Assembly (NCBI RefSeq): GCF_913776295.1
Contig: NZ_CAJYOJ010000015.1
Location: 1-64,000, forward strand
Reading direction: 5' to 3'
DNA: 64,000 bases
Origin: an uncultured Pedobacter sp.
GTDB lineage: Bacteria > Bacteroidota > Bacteroidia > Sphingobacteriales > Sphingobacteriaceae
Under the pieces are notes generated by a model, which ran no database searches, was not told the DNA's origin, and saw only the letters and a program-made list of their open reading frames with translations. Shown piece after piece: positions 55,079 through 64,000 of the stretch. A program made the translations under genes and the position numbers. Each line of letters starts with the position of its first letter. The first letter of the stretch is position 1.

Positions 55079-55822
55079 TTATTTATTCCAGATGGCCCAG
55101 GCTTTTTCGGCCTGCTGATGCAACATTTCGAGTCCGTTTTTAGTTTTTGCTCCGCCGGCTGCAGCCTTAATCAGAAATGCAGTTTCGAGTGGGTTATAAA
55201 CCAGATCGTAAGCCAGGTGTTCTGTTCCAACCAAACTGTAATCAATATCCGGAAAGGTATCTATATTTGGCGACATGCCCAATGGCGTGGTATTGATTAA
55301 TAATTGATGCGAAGACAAAATTTCTGGTGTAATGTCAGCATACAAAATAGCATCAGGAGCTGCAGTTCTCACCACCACCTGATATTGGATATCCAACTTT
55401 TCCAGAACATATTTTACGGCTTTGGCCGCACCACCATCGCCAAAAACCAGGGCTTTGGTATGCTGTGGTTCTAATAACGGTTTTAGCGATTCTTCAAAAC
55501 CATAAGCATCGGTATTATAGCCTTTTAAATAGTTTTTCCCTTCAAAGTTTTTAATCGAAATACAGTTTACCGCACCAATTTTATCGGCAGCTTCATCTAC
55601 CTCGTTTAAATAGCAAAGTACATTTACTTTGTGCGGAATAGTTACATTTAACCCCTGCAATGATGGGTTATCGTTTAGTAAATCGGGCAGCGATTTAATA
55701 TCTTCAATTGGAAAAAGCTCGTATTGATGATCGGCAATGCCTTCATTTAAAAACTTTTCGGTAAAATATTTTTTAGAGAAAGAGTGAGAAAGCGGGTAAC
55801 CGATTAAACCGTATGTTTTCAT
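55079..55822 (-). CDS. aroE: AroE, shikimate 5-dehydrogenase
   Basis: The product is 247 residues from ATG at 55822; a TTG two codons earlier is also in frame. Shikimate site SHSFSKKYF, catalytic Lys and partners in NVTIPHK, NTDAYGF, and nucleotide loop GDGGAAKA. It reduces dehydroshikimate with NADPH in aromatic amino-acid synthesis. Bases 55823-56380 hold no gene, only GTCATCCTGAG-type fragments and an inverted repeat. Confidence 0.95.
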   Translation of the reverse strand: MKTYGLIGYPLSHSFSKKYFTEKFLNEGIADHQYELFPIEDIKSLPDLLNDNPSLQGLNVTIPHKVNVLCYLNEVDEAADKIGAVNCISIKNFEGKNYLKGYNTDAYGFEESLKPLLEPQHTKALVFGDGGAAKAVKYVLEKLDIQYQVVVRTAAPDAILYADITPEILSSHQLLINTTPLGMSPNIDTFPDIDYSLVGTEHLAYDLVYNPLETAFLIKAAAGGAKTKNGLEMLHQQAEKAWAIWNK

Positions 55823-56295
55823 ATTCAACTAGAAACAAGAAACACTGCATATTAGGCAGATGTCATCCTGAGTGATAATTTATTTTAAAAATATCAATAT
55901 AATGATGTTTTTCCCTTCGCACAAGTTTTGCCTCCGCTACCGATGAAAAATCGGTACAGGTCTGCCGCCGCCGAAGGGCTCTTTCTTTTTGGCATCAAAA
56001 AGAAACAAAACCGAGGCTCTGCTGAGTTCATTAATACAAATGAAACCATAGAAAACCATTAATAAAATGCCGGCTGAAAATTTATTCATTTGTGGTTATA
56101 GTTTCCAGCTGCATTCATGAGGGCTTCGCCGTTTTCTTTCAAAGTCAGTTTTAGGGCTTGGGTAGTGGATACCAAAAAATTTTTTAGGCCCGATGTAATT
56201 AGAACGTAGATACAGTGCGAAGACCTTGTTAGATGGAAATGAACATTTCACAAGTCTTTTACAGGTAAATAATTAAACGATGATGTCAATAGTAA

Positions 56296-56329
56296 CCTGT
56301 CGAAGGATTTTGCAAAGCATTTCGACAGG
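56296..56329. repeat. Inverted repeat CCTGTCGAA/TTCGACAGG
   Basis: Nine-bp arms flank a 16-base loop. It lies between aroE and the phosphosulfolactate synthase gene and is probably another dispersed intergenic hairpin. Confidence 0.5.
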
Positions 56330-56380
56330 CTCAATTTTAAAGATCAAGAAATGATTTAAATACTGTTGCTTTATATCTAA

Positions 56381-57148
56381 TTATTTTACCTGGTTCAGGA
56401 AATAGTCGAAAGTATCTCCACGCAACCCCAAACGGATGGTTTCTAATGGAATTACTTCGGCCGGGGCAATATTACCCAGGTTTACATTGCTGCCGATTAA
56501 TTTAATAAACCAAACCTGCTGTTCTTTTTGAGGGGCTTCCCAGATAATACTTTCTTCAGGAATCTGTGTTAAAATTTCATCAACCAAACCTTCGCGTACT
56601 TCGCCGCTTCCACGGTAAATACCAACGTTGCCACCTTCCCGTGCTTCGGCAATCACTTTCCATGAACCTGCATCAATTTCGGCCTTCATTAATTTAATCC
56701 ACTTATATGGTGCAAATATCTTAGCGGCATCTTTGCTGCCTACTTCAGAGATAACCGTTACCTGCTTGGCCAGTTCGCTAATGAACTCACATTTTTTATC
56801 GTGCTCAATTTCGATGGATCCATCAGATACTTCTGCGTATTCCATTCCGTATTGATCTAAAACGCGCTGGTAATCTGAAAATTGGTTACGGATAATAAAA
56901 GCCTCGAATAATGTTCCACCGAAATAGGTAGGAATACCTGCACTTTTATATAAAGCTAATTTCTCTTTCAGGTTTGGTGTTACATGCGATGTTGCCCAAC
57001 CTAATTTTACGATATCTGTATGTATGCCGGCAACTTCAATAAAATCTTCAACCTGGCGTAGGCTCAATCCCTTATCCATAACCATTGTTAAGCCCTTTTG
57101 GCGTGGTTTAGTCGGACGTTCGGGAACGTTTAATAATGGATAATTCAT
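56381..57148 (-). CDS. Phosphosulfolactate synthase-like (ComA family) protein
   Basis: This 255-residue TIM barrel shows VMDKGLSLRQVEDF, DIVKLGWATSH, PTYFGGTLFEAF, EVSDGSIEI, KLMKAEIDAG and EAREGGNVGIY, all typical of the ComA family. ComA adds sulfite to phosphoenolpyruvate as the first step toward coenzyme M in methanogens. In Bacteroidota it cannot serve methanogenesis, so it may feed sulfolactate or sulfonolipid synthesis (inference). It is 60 bases downstream of a TPR gene in the same direction. Confidence 0.87.
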   Translation of the reverse strand: MNYPLLNVPERPTKPRQKGLTMVMDKGLSLRQVEDFIEVAGIHTDIVKLGWATSHVTPNLKEKLALYKSAGIPTYFGGTLFEAFIIRNQFSDYQRVLDQYGMEYAEVSDGSIEIEHDKKCEFISELAKQVTVISEVGSKDAAKIFAPYKWIKLMKAEIDAGSWKVIAEAREGGNVGIYRGSGEVREGLVDEILTQIPEESIIWEAPQKEQQVWFIKLIGSNVNLGNIAPAEVIPLETIRLGLRGDTFDYFLNQVK

Positions 57149-57208
57149 ATGCGTACAAAAGTGAAAAAAAATTTCAGATTTATCAGTTAAATTTTTCTCA
57201 CAAGGTAG

Positions 57209-58612
57209 TTACCTTATATACCGGTTTATAACATTCAAAATAGCACTGTTATCCTGTAATTGCGGTAAATATTCAAATAAAATATAGTGTTTGTCAGGGT
57301 CAGTTGTTAATGCGGTTTCTAAATAACCCAATGCATCACCATAATTTCCTATGGCAAAAAGATAGGCCACCATTCTATAATATAATTCTGCAGCTTCAGG
57401 GTTATTTTTAATCGCCTCTGCCATTGTTTCCGCAGCTTCCAATAATTTTCCCTGTTCGTAAAGCACCGTACTAAAATCCAGCCAGGCTTCAATATCCAAA
57501 GGATTAAACTCCAATACTTTTTCGTATGCCTCGATCGATTCGTCAATCTGGCCTAGTTTATAATAAGCATCGGCCATGGCAAACCAGAAATCTGCATTCT
57601 CAGCTTCTAAATCAATCGCTTTTTTATAAAAGTGCAGCGATTCGAAATAACGTTCTTCAAAATTCAGGGTAACACCAATCCCAAACCAGGCATCAGCCAT
57701 CTTAGGATCCATTTTTACCGATTTTTTATAATAAGAACGGGCTTCGTCCATTTTTTCCAGTTTCTCGTAACATTCACCAATGGCGCAATAAGTATCGGCA
57801 TTTGGCTGTTCGTACTCAAAAGTCTGTTTATAAACTTCTATGGCCTCATCATATTTGTCAAGCTGCACCAGTGCATTTCCCTTGTTAAAATAGGCCGAAC
57901 TAAAATCTTCTTTAATTAAGATGGCATAATCGTAAGCATCGATCGCTTTTTCGAAAAGGTTTAGCTTATGGAAACTATTGCCCAAATTATACCAGGCTGC
58001 ATACGAATACGGATCAGTATCGATATACTGTTGATAAAATTTGATGCTTTCCTCCTGTTTATCTAGCACGTCATAACAAAATGCAAGCTCATATAAACCA
58101 TCCTGATTTTCCATATTCTGCTCTAAACTGAGCTTAATATAGGTAATGGCACTTTCATAATCGCCCATGCTCTGGTAAACATAAGCCATCTGTAATAAAA
58201 TTTCGTCAGTACTTTCAGCCAGTCCCAGAGCTTTTTCATAATTTTCCAAAGCCTCATCAAAACGTTCGGTATTCTGAAAAATATTACCGCGCAGTAAATA
58301 AATATCCGGTTCAGACGGTTCCAAAAGTTCAGCCTTCTGCAAAGCAATAAAAGCCTTTTCGCTGTTGTTCGTTAAGATGTAAAGGTGAGCCTGTTTAATT
58401 AAAAATATTGTAGCATAAGGATGTTGACTGATGGCAAAATCGACTACCTGTAACGCTTTGACCGGATCATTTTTCTCTATGTAAAAATCTACAATGTATT
58501 CGAATGCCCCTGCATCGAAAAAATACTGATCATGATTCCGGAGCATTTCTTCGTAACGTTCTACTGAGCGCTGTGCATCTTCGTTGGATTCAAAAAAGAA
58601 TTCTTCTTCCAT
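57209..58612 (-). CDS. TPR-repeat protein
   Basis: This 467-residue protein is made almost wholly of about 11-12 tetratricopeptide repeats of 34 residues (for example AWYNLGNSFHKLNLFEKAIDA). An acidic N-terminus rich in Glu and Phe precedes them. There is no signal peptide, so it is a cytoplasmic scaffold. It is upstream of the ComA-like gene and possibly co-transcribed. Bases 58613-59010 show no gene. Confidence 0.9.
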   Translation of the reverse strand: MEEEFFFESNEDAQRSVERYEEMLRNHDQYFFDAGAFEYIVDFYIEKNDPVKALQVVDFAISQHPYATIFLIKQAHLYILTNNSEKAFIALQKAELLEPSEPDIYLLRGNIFQNTERFDEALENYEKALGLAESTDEILLQMAYVYQSMGDYESAITYIKLSLEQNMENQDGLYELAFCYDVLDKQEESIKFYQQYIDTDPYSYAAWYNLGNSFHKLNLFEKAIDAYDYAILIKEDFSSAYFNKGNALVQLDKYDEAIEVYKQTFEYEQPNADTYCAIGECYEKLEKMDEARSYYKKSVKMDPKMADAWFGIGVTLNFEERYFESLHFYKKAIDLEAENADFWFAMADAYYKLGQIDESIEAYEKVLEFNPLDIEAWLDFSTVLYEQGKLLEAAETMAEAIKNNPEAAELYYRMVAYLFAIGNYGDALGYLETALTTDPDKHYILFEYLPQLQDNSAILNVINRYIR

Positions 58613-59010
58613 ATATTATACTATTAAAGAACCGTGCCAATTAGCAGGAAAACACATGATAAGTTTACCAATTTTAATTATCCATTTTTAAAATAATTAT
58701 TAACATCAACGGATGCAAAAATCGTAAACAGCTGAACATAAAGCCTGTTAACTGTAGTTAAGATGTGTGGATAATCGATAGATTTATTGCAACATCGCGG
58801 TTCCTTTTCCCTTCTTTTACAAAAATACTATAAATTTATGGGATATACCAGCGAACAAGTAATGAAGGATTCACCATTTTCGCCATTTTTTACTATGTTT
58901 TGTCACAAATGGCATTGCCCAAAGGGATGAAGAAACCAAGAAAGAGCGTGGTATAACCATAATTTTGTATAATCCCTAAGGTTTTACGAGATGGCGTGTG
59001 AATAAAAAAA

Positions 59011-59117
59011 GTCGTCATCTCGACTGAAACGCAGTGGGATCCCCGCCTGTGCGGGCGGGGAGAGATCTGTCCAATACAGGTTTCTCCACTTCGTTGCACT
59101 CCGGTCGGAATGACGAC
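59011..59117. repeat. Dispersed palindromic intergenic repeat (GTCGTCAT type), full copy
   Basis: The ends GTCGTCATCTCGAC and GTCGGAATGACGAC are inverted copies. The middle has CCCCGCCTGTGCGGGCGGGG, itself a hairpin, also seen in the copy at 32098-32196. Total 107 bp, downstream of the M1 peptidase gene. Confidence 0.75.
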
Positions 59118-59142
59118 CTTGCTGGTGTTGGAGGAATAAGGA

Positions 59143-61650
59143 TTAATCTTTTCCTAAACCAGCAGAACCTTTTTCAAATAATTCGGCCTGCTTGTCCAAT
59201 TTTGCTTTTGCTTCTCCACTTGCAGCAGCCGCCTGTTTTGCTTTGCCCTGTGCAGTTGCAGAATAAGCAGCAGCAAGTTGTTTATTTAAATAAGGTTGTA
59301 ATTTTAACCTTTCAATGGCCTTGCCAATGTTTGTTATACCTTGCTCGGTAACTGCAGGGTTGGTATTGGCTCTTAAATACTGAAAATACTGACCTACTAC
59401 ACCAAATACCATATTCCGATCACCTGTAAGCATAATGTTATCGTAAAATGCCTGGTAGTCGTCTTTTGGTTCATTGATGTACAATGAGGCAATTGATGGT
59501 GCAATATGCGTTCTGGTATCATCATCCAGTGATGCGATGGCCGCAATAGTTTCCTGTGGTGCCAGTTTAGCCAGGCCATCCACACCGGCAGCAATTACCC
59601 TGTACGATCTGTCTTTTAAACTTTCTAAAACCAATGCTTTATAGGCCTGGTCTCCGGTTTCGGCCAATTTTACGATGGCAGCAGATCTTGCTTCGGTATT
59701 TTTATCTGTTTTGGCGATCTGAAGTAATACCGGCAAAGCGGCTGCTTTTATACGGGCGTCTTCTAAATTAATGCCGGCAATACTTAACGCGCGTAAATCT
59801 GCCGATTTATCTTTTAAACCTTCCAACAAAACCATCTGGCCACTGTTCGCTTTGCTCTGCATAATGAACTGGATGGCCTCAATCCTATTGGCATAACTTG
59901 GCGCATTTTTGTATTGAAAATAATAGTTTTCTGCAGTTTTATTGTCATTGGTTTCGCCAACCAAGATTTTATCTACATCAAAATCGATTAAATCTGGTTT
60001 AGCACCCACCTCAAAACTAAAATTCTGCTCGCGGCTATTGATCAGAATTTCTTTTCTGATTTTTTTACCGCCGGCATAAATATCAAGTTTAACCGGCAAT
60101 GTAAAAGTTTGCACGCTTGCATCCTGTGTTTGTTTAACTTTGATGGTTGCCTTGCCATTTTCATAACCATAATCAATACTTAAAATTGGGTGACCACCAT
60201 TATAATACCACTGATTGAAATAAGGGCTCCAATCTTTTCCGGTAACATCTTCCATTGCCAAACGCAATTGGTGTGTTTCGCCATTTTTAAAGGCATTGGT
60301 TGTCAGGTAACGGTTAAGCGATTTGTAGAAAGCCGCATCACCCATCTGGTTTTTTAAGGCATATAGAATAACGGATCCCTTGGCATAACTGATATTATCG
60401 AACATATCTTCCTTGTCATTATAATAAAAGCGGGCCAAAACCGGGCTCTCGCCATTTTTAGTTGAACCTAGGTAAGATTGTAATTTTTCGTATCGCGATT
60501 TATCTTCCGCATCCTGACCTGCATCACGCCCATGCCAGATGATCTCGCCAAAGGTGGCGAAAGATTCGTTCATGGTTAAATTAGACCACGACTCGGCCGT
60601 TACATAATCGCCAAACCACTGGTGAAAAAGCTCATGTGCAATGGTACCCTCTTCGTTTCCATCCAAAAGCTCGCGATCTGTTTTTTGTACCTGCTCTCCA
60701 TGTAGGGTAGCTGTTGTGTTTTCCATGGCTCCTGAAACATAATCGCGGGCTACTACCTGCGCATATTTGTTCCATGGATAATCGACACCTAATAAATTAC
60801 TGTAAAACTGGATCATATCAGGCGTTTTGCCAAAAATCTGTTTCGCATATGGTGCATATTTTGGCTCCAGGTAATAACTTACTTCTTTACCCTTATAACT
60901 GTCTTTGGTGATTTTAAACTCGCCAATAGCCATCATAAATAAATATGGCGAGTGTGGTAAATCCATTTTCCAGGTATCGGTTCTGGTGCCATCGGTATTG
61001 GGTTTCTGGCTCACCAGTTTCCCGTTTGACAGAGTAGTATATTTCGATTTTACCGTCATCGAAATTTCCTGGGTCGTTTTCTGATCGGGTTTATCGATGG
61101 TTGGAAACCAGGCCGATGAAGACTCTGTTTCACCCTGTGTCCAGATCTGTGTGGGCTTGTTTTGATCAGTACCATCAGGGTTGATAAAATATAAACCTTT
61201 AGCGTCGGTAATGGCTGCACTGCCCTTCACTTTCAGCTCGTCAGGTTTTGCCGTATAAGCAATATATACGGTGTATTTTTCGGCATCAGTATACTTTTTA
61301 TTTAAATTGATATACAACTTATTATCGTTATAGGTATATTTAAGCGGGGTATTCCCTTTTGCTCCAACCAGCGCAACCGTTTTGATATCCATTCCCTGCG
61401 CATCAAGGGTTAGCGAATCGGTGGAATAAAAATGAGGCTTTAAAGTTATCCAAGCTTTACCGTATAGGTAGCGTTTGGCATAATCAAATGAAACATCAAG
61501 CTTGGTATGTACAAGATCGTTAATTTTAGTTGGAGTTACGCGGTAAACACTCAGGTTTGATTTTTCTGGAGTTTGTACCTGTGCGAAAAGTGGATTGGTT
61601 GCAAAAACAGCCGCCAACAGTATTCCACAGGCAATATTTTTTTTATTCAT
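59143..61650 (-). CDS. Secreted M1-family aminopeptidase
   Basis: This 835-residue protein has a signal peptide (to about residue 23). The substrate motif GAMEN, zinc site HELFHQW (His near 336) and the downstream Glu in TMNESFATFGE are all present. The C-terminal part (about 580-800) is a helical HEAT-like region, as in cold-active M1 enzymes. It releases N-terminal residues from peptides in the periplasm. It runs in the same direction as the TraB/GumN gene. Confidence 0.94.
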   Translation of the reverse strand: MNKKNIACGILLAAVFATNPLFAQVQTPEKSNLSVYRVTPTKINDLVHTKLDVSFDYAKRYLYGKAWITLKPHFYSTDSLTLDAQGMDIKTVALVGAKGNTPLKYTYNDNKLYINLNKKYTDAEKYTVYIAYTAKPDELKVKGSAAITDAKGLYFINPDGTDQNKPTQIWTQGETESSSAWFPTIDKPDQKTTQEISMTVKSKYTTLSNGKLVSQKPNTDGTRTDTWKMDLPHSPYLFMMAIGEFKITKDSYKGKEVSYYLEPKYAPYAKQIFGKTPDMIQFYSNLLGVDYPWNKYAQVVARDYVSGAMENTTATLHGEQVQKTDRELLDGNEEGTIAHELFHQWFGDYVTAESWSNLTMNESFATFGEIIWHGRDAGQDAEDKSRYEKLQSYLGSTKNGESPVLARFYYNDKEDMFDNISYAKGSVILYALKNQMGDAAFYKSLNRYLTTNAFKNGETHQLRLAMEDVTGKDWSPYFNQWYYNGGHPILSIDYGYENGKATIKVKQTQDASVQTFTLPVKLDIYAGGKKIRKEILINSREQNFSFEVGAKPDLIDFDVDKILVGETNDNKTAENYYFQYKNAPSYANRIEAIQFIMQSKANSGQMVLLEGLKDKSADLRALSIAGINLEDARIKAAALPVLLQIAKTDKNTEARSAAIVKLAETGDQAYKALVLESLKDRSYRVIAAGVDGLAKLAPQETIAAIASLDDDTRTHIAPSIASLYINEPKDDYQAFYDNIMLTGDRNMVFGVVGQYFQYLRANTNPAVTEQGITNIGKAIERLKLQPYLNKQLAAAYSATAQGKAKQAAAASGEAKAKLDKQAELFEKGSAGLGKD

Positions 61651-61732
61651 TTTTTATGATTTTATAAGTCAGTATCTGGAAGGCAAGATATTAAGAATTG
61701 TGGTATTTACCATTCACTTTTTATACCCTCGT

Positions 61733-62611
61733 CTATTTCGTTGCTATCGGTTTTAAGGTATAACCTTTAACTTGCAACCCTTTTATCAGTCCCTCTGTTC
61801 CCACCAAATGGCCAGCGCCAACCGCTATAAACAATGATTCTTTTTCCATCAGGGCAGGGAGTTGATCCAGCCAGCGCTGATTCCTGTTTTTGAGCATTTC
61901 GGTCATAAACTCTTTGGTTTCTTCGTCCTGTGTTTTAAAGAAATCGGTTAATTTATCGATATCCTGCGCCAGGTAATTGGCAGTTAGTTCTTTTAATTTT
62001 ATCTTATTTTTATCTGATTCCCTGATTGATTTAAGCAAGGCTTTTTTCTGTTTTTGCAGGTCGTCATCAAATAACAGTGCACCCTGGTATTCGGCCGTTT
62101 CTAAACCATGTATGGATTTAGCGTTGTTTTTGGCATATTTCTGAAAGCTTTCGTCCAGGCTATTCGTCAGACTTCTCATTTCGGGGTTATCAAGAAGCAT
62201 AACCAGCACGCCTACCATCGCTGGTTTAAACTTATTTAATTGCTTTAAGTTTACAGCCGGATTCCTGGCTTTAATATAATCGTCTACCTCTTTGTATTCG
62301 GCCGGAGTAAATAAACTATCCAGCGTATTGTCTTTCATCACTAAAAACCGCGCCATCCGCGCTTGCAAGGTGCCATCCATTACAATTTCACCCACTACCC
62401 CGTCCACCGATTTTAATTTCTCCTGTAAAATCTGCATCGTATCTGCAAACTGCTTATCGGTAAAATGATGTGTTCCAAATAAATAAGATGGTTTCTTTAA
62501 CCCGTTTCCGGATACTTCCCAAAGCAGGGTGTTGGTCGCCTTTTTAGTTTGTGCGTTAAGGCTAAGCCCGAAGCCTAAAAGGGCAATAAATAATATTCTG
62601 AAGTTTTTCAT
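61733..62611 (-). CDS. Secreted TraB/GumN-family protein
   Basis: This 292-residue protein has a signal peptide (to about residue 21) and the GTHHF motif near 47 with downstream FIAVGAGHLVG, the two signatures of the TraB/GumN (Tiki-like) family. Related proteins in animals and bacteria are proposed to be metal-dependent peptidases. The function here is unknown. Confidence 0.88.
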   Translation of the reverse strand: MKNFRILFIALLGFGLSLNAQTKKATNTLLWEVSGNGLKKPSYLFGTHHFTDKQFADTMQILQEKLKSVDGVVGEIVMDGTLQARMARFLVMKDNTLDSLFTPAEYKEVDDYIKARNPAVNLKQLNKFKPAMVGVLVMLLDNPEMRSLTNSLDESFQKYAKNNAKSIHGLETAEYQGALLFDDDLQKQKKALLKSIRESDKNKIKLKELTANYLAQDIDKLTDFFKTQDEETKEFMTEMLKNRNQRWLDQLPALMEKESLFIAVGAGHLVGTEGLIKGLQVKGYTLKPIATK

Positions 62612-62728
62612 TGAATAGTCGTATAGCGGTATCTTAGCCGAAGATATTAAGAATTGTGATAAAGTTAAGGGCCAAACGTAACCTGCTTTCCTTTATTTTT
62701 TCGTTTTTTTGTGTAAACCGATAGCGAT

Positions 62729-64000
62729 ATGACTACAGATATTCAATCTATTTTAAACAGATTAGGCGTAAAGGCGCAAAATGGAGCCTACAGTACCGGA
62801 TGTAATTGGGGTGGAGCTGCAAATACGAAAACATTGGAAAGCTATTCTCCGGTTGATGGCCAGCTGATTGCTTCGGCTAAAGTTGCCAGCAACGCTGATT
62901 ACGAAACTGTTGTAATGAAAGCACAGGAAGCTTTCAAAACCTGGCGTTTGGTTCCGGCTCCTAAAAGAGGGGAAATAGTGCGCCAGTTTGGCGATGCGTT
63001 ACGTGAAAATAAAGAAGCTCTGGGTACCCTGGTCTCTTACGAAATGGGAAAAAGTTTACAGGAAGGTTTGGGTGAAGTACAGGAAATGATTGATATCTGT
63101 GATTTTGCAGTAGGTTTATCGAGGCAGCTGTATGGTTTAACTATGCACAGCGAGCGCCCGAGCCACCGCATGTACGAGCAATGGCATCCGCTGGGAATTG
63201 TAGGAATTATCTCTGCATTTAATTTTCCGGTAGCCGTATGGAGCTGGAACGCCGCCCTGGCTTTGGTTTGCGGCAACGTTTGCATCTGGAAACCATCAGA
63301 AAAAACACCTTTAACCGCCATAGCCTGCCAACATATTATAGCAAAGGTTTTTAAGGATAACGATATAGCCGAAGGCGTATGCAGCCTGGTTCTGGGGGAT
63401 CGGGAAATTGGTGAATTGATGACCAATGATGGAAGGATTCCTTTAATTTCAGCAACCGGATCAACACGGATGGGCAAAGAAGTGGGGGCTGCTGTGGGCG
63501 CAAGGCTAGGAAAAAGCCTGTTGGAACTTGGTGGCAACAATGCGATTATTATTTCAGAACACGCAGATCTAGACATGAGTTTAATCGGTGCGGTATTTGG
63601 TGCGGTTGGTACAGCAGGCCAGCGATGTACGTCAACCAGAAGGTTAATTATTCACGAAAGTGTATATGATGCCTTTACCGCGAAACTGGTTAACGCTTAT
63701 GCACAGTTGCGCATTGGTAATCCCTTAGATCAGAATAACCACGTAGGACCATTGATTGATACCGGGGCGGTTGCAGCCTACTTAGATTCGATCGCTAAAT
63801 GCCAGGCCGAAGGCGGCCATTTTTTGGTAGAAGGTGGCGTTTTAGCCGGCGATGACTATACAAGCGGATGTTACGTAAAACCATGCATTGCAGAGGTTCA
63901 GAATGATTACAAAATTGTTCAGCATGAAACGTTTGCCCCGATTTTGTATCTGATTAAATATAAAACATTAGAGGAGGCCATTGCCTTACAAAATGCGGTT
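62729..64000 (+). CDS. ALDH7-type aldehyde dehydrogenase, 5' part (partial)
   Basis: The first 424 codons are present and the frame is open at the window end; the family is usually about 510 residues. Catalytic Cys300 is in TAGQRCTSTRRL, general base Glu266 in LLELGGNN, and NAD-site segments FNFPVAVWSWN and KPSEKTPL are intact. The GQRCTSTRRL form is typical of the ALDH7 group, such as alpha-aminoadipate semialdehyde (piperideine-6-carboxylate) dehydrogenase in lysine breakdown. Start ATG at 62729. It is divergent from the TraB/GumN gene. Confidence 0.92.
   Translation, partial: MTTDIQSILNRLGVKAQNGAYSTGCNWGGAANTKTLESYSPVDGQLIASAKVASNADYETVVMKAQEAFKTWRLVPAPKRGEIVRQFGDALRENKEALGTLVSYEMGKSLQEGLGEVQEMIDICDFAVGLSRQLYGLTMHSERPSHRMYEQWHPLGIVGIISAFNFPVAVWSWNAALALVCGNVCIWKPSEKTPLTAIACQHIIAKVFKDNDIAEGVCSLVLGDREIGELMTNDGRIPLISATGSTRMGKEVGAAVGARLGKSLLELGGNNAIIISEHADLDMSLIGAVFGAVGTAGQRCTSTRRLIIHESVYDAFTAKLVNAYAQLRIGNPLDQNNHVGPLIDTGAVAAYLDSIAKCQAEGGHFLVEGGVLAGDDYTSGCYVKPCIAEVQNDYKIVQHETFAPILYLIKYKTLEEAIALQNAV

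Noticed and set aside
58893-59099. 68-codon - strand frame
   Set aside because: It runs through the dispersed palindromic repeat at 59011-59117 and has no protein-like character.

Overview
The window looks like a chromosome segment of a Bacteroidota bacterium, most likely Sphingobacteriaceae (Pedobacter-like). Reasons: AT-rich DNA, promoters with the Bacteroidota -7 box TAnnTTTG, weak ribosome binding sites, the gliding lipoprotein GldD, a CarB that ends after the second ATP-grasp half, many lipoproteins, and dispersed intergenic hairpin repeats. This placement rests on gene content only.

Bases 1-24000 form an accessory stress or conflict island. A + strand operon (411-11139) encodes a lipoprotein, a three-helix membrane protein, a tubulin-like GTPase, a giant actin/Hsp70-fold protein, a second and degenerate actin/Hsp70-like protein with a proline-rich tail, two TerD proteins and a membrane-anchored OmpA-domain protein. 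A - strand operon (17815 down to 12209) encodes a TerY-like von Willebrand A protein, a PP2C phosphatase, an atypical protein kinase, a DUF4407 membrane protein, two small membrane or secreted proteins and a lipoprotein nuclease. Next come a secreted protein, an HsdR-N-like nuclease, a two-component system with a TPR lipoprotein sensor kinase, and an unrecognised membrane protein. Six transcription units here share one promoter layout: an imperfect palindrome ending in CCGTAA, then exactly 21 bases, then a TACTTTTG-like -7 box. This ties both Ter operons, the nuclease and several unknown genes into one probable regulon, and is the main result of this reading.

Bases 24011-30465 hold a thiamin operon (thiS, thiC, a TenI-like gene, thiE, thiG, thiH, thiF-rhodanese) behind a TPP riboswitch and a recognisable promoter. 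thiD is absent from the operon.

Bases 30764-49975 are mostly ordinary: an LRR-protein kinase, a DUF1349 protein divergent from a Crp/Fnr regulator with a palindromic operator between them, an aldose epimerase-like protein, PepT, a barrel-like protein, an M14 peptidase, a rhomboid protease, a TPR lipoprotein, a dipeptide epimerase, a rhodanese, a second DUF4407 protein, an M28 peptidase and CarB.

Bases 49976-52051 hold a candidate structured RNA with its own terminator, a NadR-like kinase, and a 1.1-kb gene-free island built of repeats: a MITE-like element with 18-bp inverted ends and a 175-bp direct repeat. Bases 52052-64000 hold an ABC permease of the LolE type, GldD, a metallo-beta-lactamase-fold hydrolase, AroE, a phosphosulfolactate synthase homologue, a TPR protein, an M1 aminopeptidase, a TraB/GumN-like protein and the first 424 codons of an ALDH7-type aldehyde dehydrogenase cut by the window end. 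No rRNA, tRNA, CRISPR array, transposase or prophage was recognised.
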